The notes under the pieces: model-generated
The model's input: the letters and a program-made list of their open reading frames with translations, nothing else
What the model was told of the DNA's origin: nothing
The model's database searches: none
Source: Xylaria sp. FL1777
Lineage: Eukaryota; Ascomycota; Sordariomycetes; Xylariales; Xylariaceae
Length of the DNA stretch: 64,000 nucleotides
Direction: 5' to 3'
Assembly: GCA_022578965.1 (NCBI GenBank)
Contig: MU400680.1
Coordinates: 1-64,000, forward strand
Translations under genes and position numbers: made by a program
Part shown: piece after piece, positions 52,351-64,000 of the stretch
Numbering within the stretch: position 1 is the stretch's first letter
How the letters are laid out: the number at the start of each line of letters is the position of its first letter

Positions 52351-54650
52351 TCATCCACGCCAGGTAAGCCATGCATAAAACAATAGCACCATCCAAGCGG
52401 CCCTCCAACACGAAGTCCATATCTCGGCAGCGACGATTCTGAATGCAGGCCTCTGCCTCATAGAAGACGCCGGTCTCCACGGTGCCTTATCATCGAAGTA
52501 CATGTCCCTGCGGATTTGAATCCTGGGTCCTTTATTCTGGGCCCAGCCCCATTTCCCTGTCGGTCCGCCCATCTTCTTGCTGCTCTTCTTCAGCGGCGCT
52601 CCATAAGAAACCGTGGTAGCAGTATTACCTGCATTCCTGGCCTGCCCTTGCCACTGTGATGAAAGCGGAGGCCGCGTTCTCGTTGAAGCAAAGCGGGCTA
52701 ACGGGAGATTCGATGCAGTGGCGGAAGACGACGTCGAATCGGGGTTAAAAGCGTTATAATCATCTTCCGCGTCGGTTTTCGCCTTGAAGACAGGGAGCAC
52801 GGCCGACGGGGCATGATGGATAGGCTCTAGGGCAAAAGGCTGTAGCTTAAGAATGGGTACGAGGAACGCTCTCGCGACGAGAGCCAGGAGGCTTAGAACA
52901 CCTAGGATAGCGTAGGTGACAAACATGGAGAGTTGGTTTGGGAGGAGACAGAGGTGGGTCTGAAGTGTCCGGCCCGCAGAGCTGGCAAGCGGGTTTCCTT
53001 GGTCGTCTACGGGGTTGTATAGCGAGACCATTTGGAAACCGGGCGTCGGCACGCCCATTGCCATACTGAAGCTCTTGACCGTGATCTCGCGGACGTTTTC
53101 TTTGTCTGGTGAATGGACGACCTCGCAGTAATCGTGGTCGTCGCCTGAAAAGACGTGTATGACGTTGCCGATGCTCTTGATCAGCTTGATAGAGTCCTCG
53201 TCGCTGAGGACGTTTTGGTATTGGTACCCTCCCGAAACGCTGATGGCATTTCGGTCATCTGGAATCACGGGGCCGGTCTGTCCTTTGGGTGGCGTAGTCG
53301 GTGGCCAATGTTCGCGCATCGGACCACATGGCGTCCCCCTGGCACGATACAATGGGACGTGAGTTAAGAGAATAGTAGGGAAGTCGGACGCATCCTCGCC
53401 CGGGTCGATGGTCGGCAAGTTGTTGAAGTCTGCGTCCTCAAGCTCCTCGACCTTATGTTCAAGAGTGACCTCTTCAACGTCGCCTCTCCAAAACCGCAAT
53501 TCCTTCTGCACGGCGCGACGTTTCGTTGCCTTGACCTCGTCCAAGAAGGCGTTTACCGGCTCATATATCCCACGCAAATCAACTTGGTCTTTCATGTTGG
53601 ACGTGTCGGCACTCAAGGAAACTGTATCCACGGAAACAAAAGTGTGATTTCCGATGACATCGACTCTGTTTGTCTCCCCAAAATAAGCGTTAAATCGATG
53701 TCGCACTGGTAGCTTGACTTCGGCCCCGAAGCCCAGATCATGGTTGCCAGGCAAACTCGAAATGACTTTACGGCCTCGCTGGAGCGGCCCGGGAGTGGTG
53801 CCTCCCCATATCCAGTTGTCAAAAAATATCCGGCCGAACCTCGCGTACTCCTTCAGCCAGTATCTTTCACCGTACTTCTTATTCCACTGCTTCACGTGTT
53901 TCTTCTCATCGGCGGGTCGATGGTCCTTGGCCCAGGCCGGGTCGTCGAAGTTCCCATGTGCTGTCTTCCACTCTCTCCCGCCGTCGAACAAATCGCCCAA
54001 GAAGATGACTGTGTCTGGATGGAGGATCTTTTGTAGCTGGGTATAAGATCTCCTCATGTAGTTATCGGTAATGCGCATGGTAAGGGGGTTGAGTGGCCAT
54101 GGGCGGCCCGGGTATGAGTGAGGATCGATGATTTGGGGATCGGCGACGAAGACAAGGCGATGAGGCGTTGCACCGGGAGGCTAGCCATTGAGATGTCATT
54201 AGCCAGGATCCCATTGTCAGCTGAACATGGCTAACACTATCACCACGAGCCCCGTCTCTTTCTCTCCAAAGCAAGATAGCAGTCATAGTCATGCGGTTGC
54301 AAGGAAGGGGATCGACTTACCCAATCCTCCCAATGATCCCAGTCGCAAGTATTAACCTTAGTAGCAAAGGTCCACCTCTCACCCCAGAGCAAAACGACGA
54401 TCCAGAGCCCAACCAGCAGATGCGGGAAGCTGAGGAGGCGTCGACGCACCATGTTGCGCCGCAGCTGCTGACCTGCCTTGACGGCGAGATTCCAGGCCGA
54501 ATGCTTCCCGCGGCCGTTCCCGTACGTCCATGCTCGCCGCACCATGCTCCTCAAGCTGGCCATGATCTCGTCCCAGATAGAAGCGCCCGGGTCGTGGGAG
54601 ACGGGTGGGTAGATGGGAGACCCGTAGGTCCTATAAGATGGCCGCGCCAT
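52351..54650 (-). CDS. ER metallophosphoesterase, Ted1/Cdc1/PGAP5 type
   Basis: Predicted membrane phosphoesterase of the ER/Golgi that remodels GPI anchors by removing ethanolamine phosphate from mannose, aiding cargo exit. Exons 54650-54321 and 54180-52351 give 719 aa. A membrane segment lies at about residues 75-95 (LLVGLWIVVLLWGERW). The metallophosphoesterase core starts near residue 120 (VFVADPQIID) and has the metal-site motifs GDLFDGGRE, LPGNHDLGF, LTHVPLYR and FSGDDHDYCE. A second membrane segment follows the catalytic domain (FVTYAILGVLSLLALVARAFL), then a long Ser/Thr/Pro tail and a last hydrophobic stretch at the C-terminus (AWMVLLFYAWLTW). The intron is 140 nt with GTAAGT and GCTAG ends; its phase-0 junction rebuilds HWEDW|PPGATPHRLVF. 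Whether it is Ted1 or Cdc1 cannot be decided here. Confidence 0.92.
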
Positions 54651-55833
54651 GATGCCCCGACCGGGCAGCCATCAATGTGACGATGTGCCTGAGTAGTATG
54701 TATGGCACGGTATATCGGTGGGTATATTCTTTTGAGGTGATCGAGATGTGCGTGCTTGTTGGGAGAATTTGCCGGATGTTGTTATTAAAAAGGTTATATG
54801 ATGGTTCATGCGCCTCGAGAACTTATATACATACATGTATTAATGTGGACGATGTGCTGGCTAGGCTCAGCTGGAGTCGGGCTAGGCGGCAAGCTGGACG
54901 GGTACGCAGTAGGTACCCGGTAGGGAGTACAGTGCATGTACTGTCATTATAGCATTGAATATTAGCTACTTAAAGTAATAGTACAGTATTTACAGGTACT
55001 GATAAGCTTGGTTTATGTCCCTACACACAGTGCCTAGATACACAAGTATGTACCAGCTCCTCTATTCGGGGCAAGTTAGGCTTTCGATGTTAATTTGATT
55101 TCACCTCAAACCTCTATAAATCATGAGTCGATATTCTATCTAAGTTTTCACTCTCTACTTTACATGTGCAAGCAGGCAAACCGTCTCTATTTTCTAGTAA
55201 CATACTGTTGCACAAGCCCCGGTTCTTATCATAGCGAGCCAGCAAATAGGGGTACTACCATTACTACCTACTTACTTGGGTAGGTATATATGTCCTCGAT
55301 TTTCACAATTAAACAAAGAGAAACCTGCAGTTCAGGAAGAGATTCGATGTTTTACACCACTATCGAAGCCTCTTGGTTCACTTTGGGTAAAGTAAGGTTA
55401 CCGACCATGCATTCGGTATACCAAATATGTCAACACAATACGTCCAAAGTCGATGATAGTAGTGATATAGGCAGCTAGCACATGCTACCGGATCGCGGGA
55501 ATCATTACCTATGAATGAATCCTGCAAGACGCGACACCCCCTCCTACCTTAGTTCAATAGGTAATATCAACCGAAGGCCGGGAAATGCACACGCGCGCAA
55601 TCTGCCAAAGCAATATAAGTTATCCTAACCCCCCATTGCCATGCAACCATAGATACCATCAAAGGAAAATGAAATAAGGAGCGTCTTATATATACCACAA
55701 CCAAAGAATCGACAACGCTTCTCCTCCATCCTCCGATTAGATTACCCCCTTGTCTCCTCTAATCAAGCACATAAGATCCAATTTCGCCATTATCCCTCAA
55801 TTCGGAAAAGGAGGGGAGGACATTGGGAGTCGA
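54651..55833. other. intergenic DNA
   Basis: Holds the promoter of the metallophosphoesterase gene on the left (with TACGCAGTA at 54903-54911) and the 3' flank of the beta-glucosidase gene on the right. Small open frames only. Confidence 0.6.
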
Positions 55834-58800
55834 CTAGAATACCCAGGTAAACGACTCCTTGACCTCAAACGTGATGGAATGTCTATGGAATGAAGCGCAT
55901 TAGCATTTAACCCTCAAGCTTATCGCTAAAAGCAAGAAAATAAGAAAGGGAACGAAAAAGAATGAGAGAGAACCCTGACCTAATATCCGTAGCAGACGCG
56001 CCAATGAGCACTCTGAAATTCCCCTCCTCGGCAATCCACGCCGACTTGGCGGGGTCGTAGTAACCGACGGCGCATTTATCGAGTGGGACGGTGATATGTT
56101 TGGTCTCGTCGGGGTCGAGGGAGACTTTTTCAAAGGCTGCCAGTTCTTTCTCGGGACGTGGGAGCGTCGACTTTACGTCCTGGATATATATCTGCACTGT
56201 TTCCGCGCCTGCTACGCGGCCCGTGTTGGTGACTGCCACGACGAGATGGATGGGGGCCGAGGACGTTAGGATTTTGTTGCTGAGTGATGGCCGGCCATAC
56301 TCGAATGTGGTGTATGAGAGGCCGTGGCCGAAGGGGAAGAGTGGCTCGACTTTCACGCGGTCGTAGTGGCGGTATCCGATGTATAGCCCTTCTCCGTACA
56401 GCACGCGGAGATTCTCGCCAGGCCAATTATGATATGCTGGGGTATCTTCGAGCTTACGAGGGAAAGTGGACTATTGAGATTAGTGAGGGTTGTCGTCAGA
56501 GGTATAAAGTGTGTGTATGTCTGTGGGTGTATGTGAGAGCGAGACTCACTGGAAGCTTGCCGCTTGGGTTGCGCAGGCCAAATAGGACATCGGCTAGAGC
56601 ATTGCCGGCTTCTTGGCCTTGATACCACGCTTGGATAATAGCAGGAACGTCGTCTGCCCAAGGCATAGTTACTGGAGAGCCAGATTGGTTAACGACAACC
56701 GTGCGGGGGTTGGCTTTAAGAACGGCCTGGACAAGTCTATCTTGGCTTCCGTCTGAGGGTAGATCCATAGTCTGTCGATCGTAACCTTCCGATTCCCACT
56801 CTGCATCAAGGCCGACGATAACGATAGCGACATCGGCTTCCCTTGCGGCGTCCACAGCTTCTTGGAGGTAGTCGACCTGGTCTTCCTCCTTGAACCCGAT
56901 GCGACAGCCACCGTACTTGTGCGTCATGTTGAACTCTTTTTGCTTGGAAACAGGACGAAGTTCATTCGTCATCTCTACGCGCAACTCGACGGTTTTGCCA
57001 GCAGTCATGTTGACTTCGACCATATAATCGATGGACCCATCGAACATCGCCTCACCCTCCTCGGTCCAGTTCCAGAGGTCCAGGGCGAGATCCCCGTCGA
57101 GATATAACTTGCCCGGGCCGACGCTCATGAAACTAATGGTGTGCTTCCCCGAAGAAGTTGGAGTGAGATATGTTGTTGCGATTGCTGACCACTCAGGCCC
57201 GAGTTGATCCAGTGGTGCTGAATCCCAAAGGAAGAGATCTGTGTTAGTTCTGCGTTGCGTGACAATGACATTGCCACGGAACTTGTCTCCGCTGAACCAT
57301 TCCAATGTCACACCCGGTTTGCCAGACTTATCGGTGCAGAATGGCGACGCTACCGGGAGCCATTTATAAATGTGACATCCTTTAGCATATATCACCTCTC
57401 CATGCGCAGCTTGTTTGATGCTATCTAGAGGAAGCGTGTTATAATATGGGTTGAGGCTGGCACTGCCACCACCACCTGCAATTGCCCTGTTGGCATTTGG
57501 TCCAATAACAGCAATCTTGGCCGTCTTCGGGTCAATGGGTAATATTCCTCCTTCGTTCTTCAACAAAGTCAGACCCTCGACACCGGCTGAGCGGATAAGC
57601 AAACGGGTGTCATCTTTATCATCTTCCCTTTCCGGCTCTTCAACCGACATGTCGCCTCCCTTGGTTCGCTCAACGAGGGTTAGCACGTTCTCTGCAGCTG
57701 TATTAATGTCCTCTAAGGTGAGCTCTCCGTTATCAAGGGCCTTCAAAACTTTATCAAAGCGCCATTTCGACGAATAGGGGAACTCGATATCGCATCCTGC
57801 CTTGATGGATTCTACCGTTGAGTTGACGCCTCCCCAATCTGACATCACCGTTCTAAGAAAGCCGGTTAATTCTAATCTCAAATGTATAAGATTGATGCTT
57901 ACCCGTCATAGGCCCACTCCCCTCGTAGAATATCCTTCAATGTGTGTCTATTCATATCAGCATGAACACCATTGAGGAGATTGTAGGATGTCATGACAGC
58001 CCATGGATTTGCCTCTCGCACGGCAATCTCGAAAGGACGTAGATACAGCTCTCTCAGGGGCCGCTCCATCACTAATGAGTCGATTGTAAGGCGATGCGTC
58101 TCTTGTTCATTTGTGACGAAATCTACGAATTAGTTAGTCTAAAGTCCACATTATTCTGAGAGGAATGAGCAGACGTTTAATGGTAGCGGCAACCCCTTTA
58201 GACTGAAGCCCCTTAATATACTGAGAGGCCAGCCTTCCAGTGAGTAAAGGGTCTTCTGAGAATGACTCAAAGTTCCTGCCACCCAAGGGATGTCGGTGCA
58301 TGCAAACAGTCGGAGCAAGAAGAACCTGGGCTGATCTTGCTTGAACTTCGCCGGCCAGATGTTGACCAACCTGGTAAAGCAGGTTTTTATTCCAGGTTGC
58401 CGCTAAGGATATACCACATGGAAACAGGGCGGCCTGCGTTCAACCATGTCAGCAACATTTATCTACTGATAAAGATGTAGTAATGCCAACCTTTGTGCCT
58501 CCCACAAAGATTCCACCGCGAGCACCGTTCGGTCCATCACTAGTCTTAATTGCTGGTATGCCTTTCTCAGGAATAGCCTTCGTCCTCCAGAAGTCTGCAG
58601 CAGTAAGAAGGGAAACCTGCAATTTGTTTAGTTTGTGGTCCTGACTTGCTCGCCACACATACCTTCTCTTCGATGGTCAGAGAGGCTAGCTTCTTCCTCG
58701 CTACTGAACGACTATCATGGAAGAGGTGTTGTTTGTGGAACGGGCTGTCGGGAGGCGAGTACTCGGTATCTGGTGTCGCGTTGGATCCACTAGTGTCAGA

Positions 58801-58875
58801 TGGTGAGGCAAGAGGGTCTGTTCCTCCATACTGCTGGCTCTCAAGGGGCTCCATGCCTATGGAGGACATCTTCAT
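55834..58875 (-). CDS. GH3 beta-glucosidase with inserted PA14 domain, no signal peptide
   Basis: Hydrolyses beta-glucosides from the non-reducing end; probably intracellular. Exons 58875-58663, 58616-58491, 58433-58175, 58122-57903, 57852-56550, 56470-55980 and 55882-55834 give 886 aa. The first 65 residues are polar and Ser/Pro-rich (GSNATPDTEYSPPDSPF), with no signal peptide. The GH3 barrel begins at about residue 66 (LTIEEKV). It contains SDGPNGARG, APTVCMHRHPLGGRNFESFSEDP and KHFVTNEQE, and the catalytic aspartate about residue 278 in TVMSDWGG. The second domain (GPNANRAIAGGGGSAS) is interrupted by a PA14 domain at about 450-590, then resumes (VVGLDAEWESEGYDR). A fibronectin-III-like domain ends the protein (LFPFGHGLSYTTFEY). 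Domain order resembles PA14-bearing fungal and yeast GH3 enzymes. The last exon encodes only 15 residues. An in-frame ATG two codons downstream is an equal start choice. Confidence 0.94.
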
Positions 58876-61391
58876 GGATTTTCGCCAAGTAAATAAGACG
58901 ATGCTCCGTGTTTTGCTATGATGCTATTATACCGTGTCGGGGTTGGGTATAAATATGTAGGGTATCAGATGAGAGAAGACACTTGGGAAGCGTCACTTAT
59001 AGGGAAAATGAATTAAAACTAGTAGACATGCTAATAGGGAATTGTAGCATGGAGATGATACTCAATGTATAGGTAAAGAGAAACATATGACTGCTATATA
59101 ACCAAAAAACCCGGTGAAATATGCGGGTATCCGCCAAGGATGACAGTGACTTCGCAAGAGTATAACCCGAGGCGTGACCAGAATGCAGACCACAGCAATT
59201 TCAAGTAGTAGGTTATAGAATGCTTGTATAATAAGGATGGCGTGCTAAGGTATTTGGGTAGTACAGCGCCAGGCGAAGGTTGGGGTTGCAGAAATGATAT
59301 ACTTATCTCGTCAGGACACTTCACCGCTCATGCGAGGCTGACTTAGAGGAGCTAGACCCAATGATGATCTGCACTTGTCGACTCGTGAGAGTAGAGATGA
59401 CCGAAAAGACACCGTGATGTGGATGATAGTGACAAGATAGTGCGCGGCTCCACGTTAGGCTCACAGGAAAAGTGAGCATGATGAAGCTGATAAGAGATAT
59501 ATATTACCACCCATGCCAAGTAATAGTCACGGCTATGACGGACCGGGTGGAGGTTGACTCTGGTCCTGGGACATACGCCCGCGTTCATGTATAGATATAG
59601 GGTGGGGGCTTCGCTTCGGCAGACATCGAGCATCCATTAGGCTGAGAGCGAAAGGAGTGTATTATAGGAGTTGTATGGCTTGGACAATTACGAAGGTGCC
59701 TCTATGCTGTGAACAGCTAGTAGTTGAAGCAAGCCTGCTCTACTATTGCTCAAGGGAACTAACACCCGGAGATACTATGTGTTAATCTAGGTGAGAAGAG
59801 CTTAGAGATATGGTTCTAAAGCCGAGGGATACCAGAGTAGGAACGGACCTCACAACTTGCACGAAAGGATCATGCTCACCAGGCTTGTGTAGCAAAACGG
59901 CTTCCCCTTTGAGGTTAGATATCCCCAACGACGATGACGTTTGCCTCGCGACAATCTCAGCTACCTTGAATAGAAGACATATAGCAGTGTAACGGCATCG
60001 TACTCAGTGTACGCAGTAGATGCTACCCGAGTCCCTGGCAAGTTCCGGCTGGGATAGAGAATGGGACATGTGTAGTAACATGTGTACCTACTTAGTAGTA
60101 CCGCTGAAACGTAACAATACCGGGCCTAGGCTACCCACCCATCGACTGCTTCAGATCCCTGTATAACGTGCTGGAGATAGGCGAATCTTCCGAATGGGCC
60201 GAAAGCTGCGGGTTTCCTGTTGTGCGACTAACAGACCTGGATTTACGCTCTATGGACGCTATCGTCGGTTATCGGCCGATCCAAGGCATTCAACCTCAGG
60301 AGGCCAATACTAAGCAACGAGGGGGGGGCCAGGTATCAGCGCCAGATGGCTCAACCAATATCCACATGGCATGGACGACGAACCACCAAGAAATCAATCT
60401 GGGTAATATGTCATGTGAGAAGCTGTGACGAGCCGTGCCCGGGCCGGTACGGATTACGGACTGGGGGAAGCCTTGGTGTAGTGGGAACGTGAAACCGAAT
60501 GGCCGGATCATGCTTGGTTTTAGAGCTGGATATAGCTCAAGCTTAGCGCCGATTAGCTGAATTGCCTACCCAACAACACTATGGGGCCTCTTTAGAGATT
60601 CGGGAGTGCGGCCCGAGAAGTCTCTTGATTGGACGATAAGTGCTCGTTTAGGTAAGTCAGCAAGCAACTAGGAACACGGTGCGCGATTTTCGCACCGTGC
60701 TCGACACTATGCCATCTCAACTGCGGCCTTGAATTTTTTTCTTTATGTTAGGGAGGTATATATACATTTATGTATCATCCTTATTTCTAGATAATGATGA
60801 CTCAACAAAAACGTTGTAACATGTACCGTTAACTTAATCTAATCGAAAACCTACCTACCTAGGTACTCTTGCTCACTGGATTGATCGGTACCTACCTACT
60901 TACATAGGAGGTATTACCTGGGTAGGTACGTTACCTGCATTCCTGCAACGCATTTATTGCCCGCCAGTTTCCCAATCCTGCAACTCCCTTGGACGGTGAA
61001 ACCCCGTTATATCTTACATGTCGATGCCCCTGAAACGATTGTCGTTGCACTGCATAAGTTTGTTCCGCATGCATGTAGACTGCAGGTTTCTTTTCGAGTA
61101 AGATACGGATAGCACCATGCTTGGCTAAGTAACTAAGTAGGTACCTAGGTATGTAGGTATGCGGCAAAAAGTCTTTCCATGAACCAGAATTCTGGTATAG
61201 AACGCAACTAGGAATCGATGGAATGTTCCACTCGACATGGTTTGGAAAGCCGTTCGTCTGCAGCCATCGGAATCTATCGGATCGCCGTTAACTACTGCAC
61301 GTCCATTGAGATCGGGTATGGAGCTCGTTAGAGCCGCAACTCATCAAGTACCAAATGAACAACTCGGACTGTACGAGGAGATTCATTGAGA

Positions 61392-61407
61392 GGGGGGGGG
61401 GGGGGGG
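61392..61407. repeat. poly-G tract (16 G)
   Basis: Homopolymer of 16 G in intergenic DNA followed by TTGTTTTATC. Its length may be uncertain in the assembly. Confidence 0.92.
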
Positions 61408-62201
61408 TTGTTTTATCTCTCTTCAAAGAGACTTATAATAAGTCCACTCATACAAGTATATTTGACTAGGTAGTTCTATATATAGTTGATACTATAGGTA
61501 AGTTTGATGAATGTAACCTTGCTGACCTTCGGGTAACTTGAGCGTCATGTCGACGACCATGCGTTCTATTGTGCTGGAAAGGATCAGCATATACAGTCAT
61601 ACGATGTCACAAAGTGCAATTTACCCCCAACCGTAAAACCTTAATTCCAGCCCTAACAGAGAGTAGTGTGAATATCTATATTCATGTCCTCTTGGCATGC
61701 ACCGATGCTTGGAGGAACGCCTGTTTAGGCCGCATTCTTAAGGGCGATCAGCATAGATTTTGATGCCTGCTCATGATGCTACATGGATATTCCAGCTCTC
61801 ACATTGCGCACATATTGATTATACTTTAAGCTACTTCGCAAAGTTTACATGTCAAGAGAAGTCGGTTCCGAACCCCATTGGGAGACTACGCCGATATGCT
61901 TAACCGGCGGACCTAATATATCCAGATGCTCGGACGGAGAACCACGAATATCACGAGTACTATTTCATTACTTCATTCAGGAGTGAGACTGATAACTGAC
62001 CACATTTAATGGATTGCTGAGAGCCTTCCGCTTACTCCATACTGATTGACCATATATGATAAGTTTATTTTATGATAAAAAGAGATAATAATAATTGAAA
62101 ATCTAGTGCTTATATCCAAATTGAAAGTCGACGTTGAAATCACGAACCACTAGCCTTTCGGACGTTACATCATCTCGGAGTAAATACCCGTAGCCTACCA
62201 C

Positions 62202-62219
62202 TGCATGCATGCATGCATG
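62202..62219. repeat. TGCA tetranucleotide repeat
   Basis: Four and a half TGCA units forming a self-complementary microsatellite. Confidence 0.93.
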
Positions 62220-63794
62220 TTATAATTCACGAGTCGGGCGACAGGGATAGACATCGTCTTGGCCTTACAGTACCACGTCTCTAAGCCCTTTGTGGTGTAT
62301 ACTTCCGCCGGCGATGATTTAGTTAGGTCTCTGCTGCTACGCTTTCTGCATCAGGGATATCACGATATTTTACGTCGACAAAATAGAGCGAAGCCTCATC
62401 CTGATGGAATTCAATGGTGCTCTCAGCAAGGGCTTCATGACATACGATTGCTGCCAACGCCGTCTTGGCTTGCATGAGATCAGCGGCCGCCTAAGCTAAT
62501 TTCCCTGGGCGGGAGAAATATTTGCAGACTATGTAGGCGGCCTCGACCTCCTTGGCATCGATGGAAGGTAAAATCGGTCGAAAAGTCACTGGAGGATGTC
62601 GCCACAACCTGGCCGTCTCTTCTTTAGCTCAACTGATCATAACTATCCTTGTCGACGGCAACAGTAATCACTACTGCGACACAAGCATGAAAGCTACTAA
62701 TGTATGCACAACGGTCTGCGGTCAGGCAGCTTAAAACGGGGGTCCTCCGCAAGTGTAACCACTGAATCGAGGCCGGAGCTAACATGATGCCCCGAAAGAA
62801 TACGGGGCGGTGTTCCGTGACAGTAATACTCGGATCCGGTATGGTCGGTTACGATGGAAACCTGCCTGCCGTAACGGTCATCGGACTCTGTAAGGTGGTG
62901 GGAACGAGAAACCATGGTGCAGTACGGGATGGTTATAAAAAACCCTACACTACCCCAACTTCAATCGAAAAACGACGAGGGGGAGTTCGCAGTGTTACGC
63001 GTATGCGTTGTCTCTCGGTGTGTTTTTTCGGGGCCAATAGTTCCTCAGTTACCCCAACTATCACATGGGTTTACGTCTTTAAGTAGTCACACTCGGTAGA
63101 CTGGATCCCTGGCCTGCTGATTGCATGCATGTTGTATCGCGTTTCGGCGCTCTGTCAAGCTCCGGTTGCTCTGCTATGGTACATACTCATGCATCGGTCG
63201 GCCGAGCGGCGAGCGGATTTACGAAAAAGAGACGGTCTATCTACTAGGATCGGATTCCAAAATAGCTACCGAGTTATAAGGGAGGAAATAAGCATGGGCT
63301 TGGGTGAAACGGCTTCTATTATGATGACCAGACAACCTAATTCTTGCCGCCCGGGTTATGTAAAGTCTCCGTTCCTGGTCCGCGAGTGATTCTGTAATCT
63401 TACCGTGGTCTTTATGTGTACGGTAGTTGCCCCTGTCGTCATTGTGGATAACATCGGAGAACGGGTCCAGGCGGACCTAACTGTCACATCCGGAATCCGA
63501 GGCGCGCGCGAATTACCTAAGCTACCAGTGCCTTTCGTGATTATGTTCGTGAGAAAGGAGGTCAGCTAACCAAAAGATGACAACCATCGTGATATAGACA
63601 GCATGACATATCTGTAAAACTTGGCCAGGACGTGATATTTATAGGGATGAAAATGCATATATATAGGGTAGCTGAGGACAAGTCAAGTGTTATCATGATG
63701 TTTTATTCCATCGCTTCCAAGATCCCAAGTTCTGTCATCAGATATACATTTTATCTAGTTCCTCCGACATATAGCAAAGAATCGAGACTTCAAA

Positions 63795-64000
63795 ATGGCG
63801 TCCAACTCCAACACAAACAAGGTCCTGTCACCTAAATATATGGCGCACGTCGTGCTTAGGACGCCAAACCTACAAACCATGGCCAAGTACTACAAGACGT
63901 TTCTCGGCGCGCATGCAAGCTTCGAGAACGAGCGAATGGCCTTCCTTACATACGACGAGGAGCATCACCGCATAGCTCTCATCGAGCTGCCGGGGCTCTC
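63795..64000 (+). CDS. VOC-family (glyoxalase/extradiol dioxygenase fold) protein, 5' part
   Basis: The first about 68 codons of a gene that runs off the window. After a polar start (MASNSNTNKVLSPKYM) the sequence AHVVLRTPNLQTMAKYYKTF is the typical first beta-alpha of a vicinal-oxygen-chelate fold; the His of AHVVL is a candidate metal ligand. FLTYDEEHHRIALIELPG is the following hairpin. Function (dioxygenase, glyoxalase or resistance protein) cannot be told from this part. The ATG at 63795 is the first in frame and is followed by continuous coding sequence. Confidence 0.8.
   Translation, partial: MASNSNTNKVLSPKYMAHVVLRTPNLQTMAKYYKTFLGAHASFENERMAFLTYDEEHHRIALIELPGL

Larger units (their letters stand above)
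58876..63794. other. gene-poor intergenic region
   Basis: About 4.9 kb without a supportable gene. Contains TACGCAGTA at 60010-60018, TACCTA clusters at 60850-60930 and 61130-61165, a G16 run at 61392-61407 and a TGCA tetranucleotide run at 62202-62219. Frames such as 60168-60428 and 62259-62477 lack family features and were left out. Confidence 0.55.

Noticed and set aside
48251..58875. Sugar transporter, phosphoesterase and beta-glucosidase as one catabolic cluster
   Set aside because: The phosphoesterase is a GPI-remodelling type and the transporter is hexose-type; closeness alone does not support a cluster.

Overview
This window is nuclear DNA of a filamentous ascomycete (Pezizomycotina, probably a Sordariomycete). 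Protein-coding genes are broken by short GT-AG introns, mostly 50-140 nt with CTRAC-like branch sites. The proteins are typical of moulds, for example a Zn2Cys6 regulator, Sin3, Snu114 and a GH3 beta-glucosidase with PA14. Intergenic DNA is long and full of TAGGTA/TACCTA words. The genus is inferred only loosely. I found no operon, CRISPR array, rRNA, tRNA or intact transposon.

Layout. 1-3333: gene-free. 3334-6496 (-): Zn2Cys6 transcription factor, at least seven exons. 6497-12052: gene-poor, TAGGTA-rich. 12053-13001 (+): Cia2/MIP18 Fe-S assembly factor. 13002-15930: gene-poor. 15931-19908 (-): Snu114 U5 snRNP GTPase, divergent from 20617-22130 (+): Erg10 acetyl-CoA acetyltransferase. 23283-28151 (-): Sin3 corepressor. 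29841-30511 (-): secreted/vacuolar FAS1 protein. 31473-33641 (-): unrecognised 722-aa protein with basic and acidic tracts, divergent from 34106-35588 (+): SET-domain protein with an apparent frame break. 37393-39443 (+): soluble fumarate reductase fused to cytochrome b5. 39444-48250: gene desert with an assembly gap. 48251-50133 (+): hexose-type MFS transporter. 52351-54650 (-): Ted1/Cdc1/PGAP5-type metallophosphoesterase. 55834-58875 (-): GH3-PA14 beta-glucosidase without signal peptide. 58876-63794: gene-poor. 63795-64000 (+): start of a VOC (glyoxalase-fold) protein cut by the window edge.

The genes are mostly housekeeping: splicing, chromatin repression, Fe-S delivery, mevalonate entry and GPI remodelling. 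Carbon-use genes are present too (sugar transporter, beta-glucosidase). They do not form a recognisable biosynthetic cluster. Exon models were made by hand from splice signals, reading frame and protein-family continuity; summed exon lengths divide by three for every complete model except the SET gene.

The most unusual signals are non-coding. A nonamer, TACTGCGTA (or its complement), occurs at 14 places I located by eye, all outside exons. Long perfect palindromes are built from TACCTAGGTA. The AT-rich 47.0-47.85 kb island carries tandem repeats, a hairpin, a 22-G run and a 10-N gap. Two genes (the Zn2Cys6 factor and the SET protein) have reading-frame breaks that need transcript evidence. 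I did not find a convincing previously undescribed gene system.
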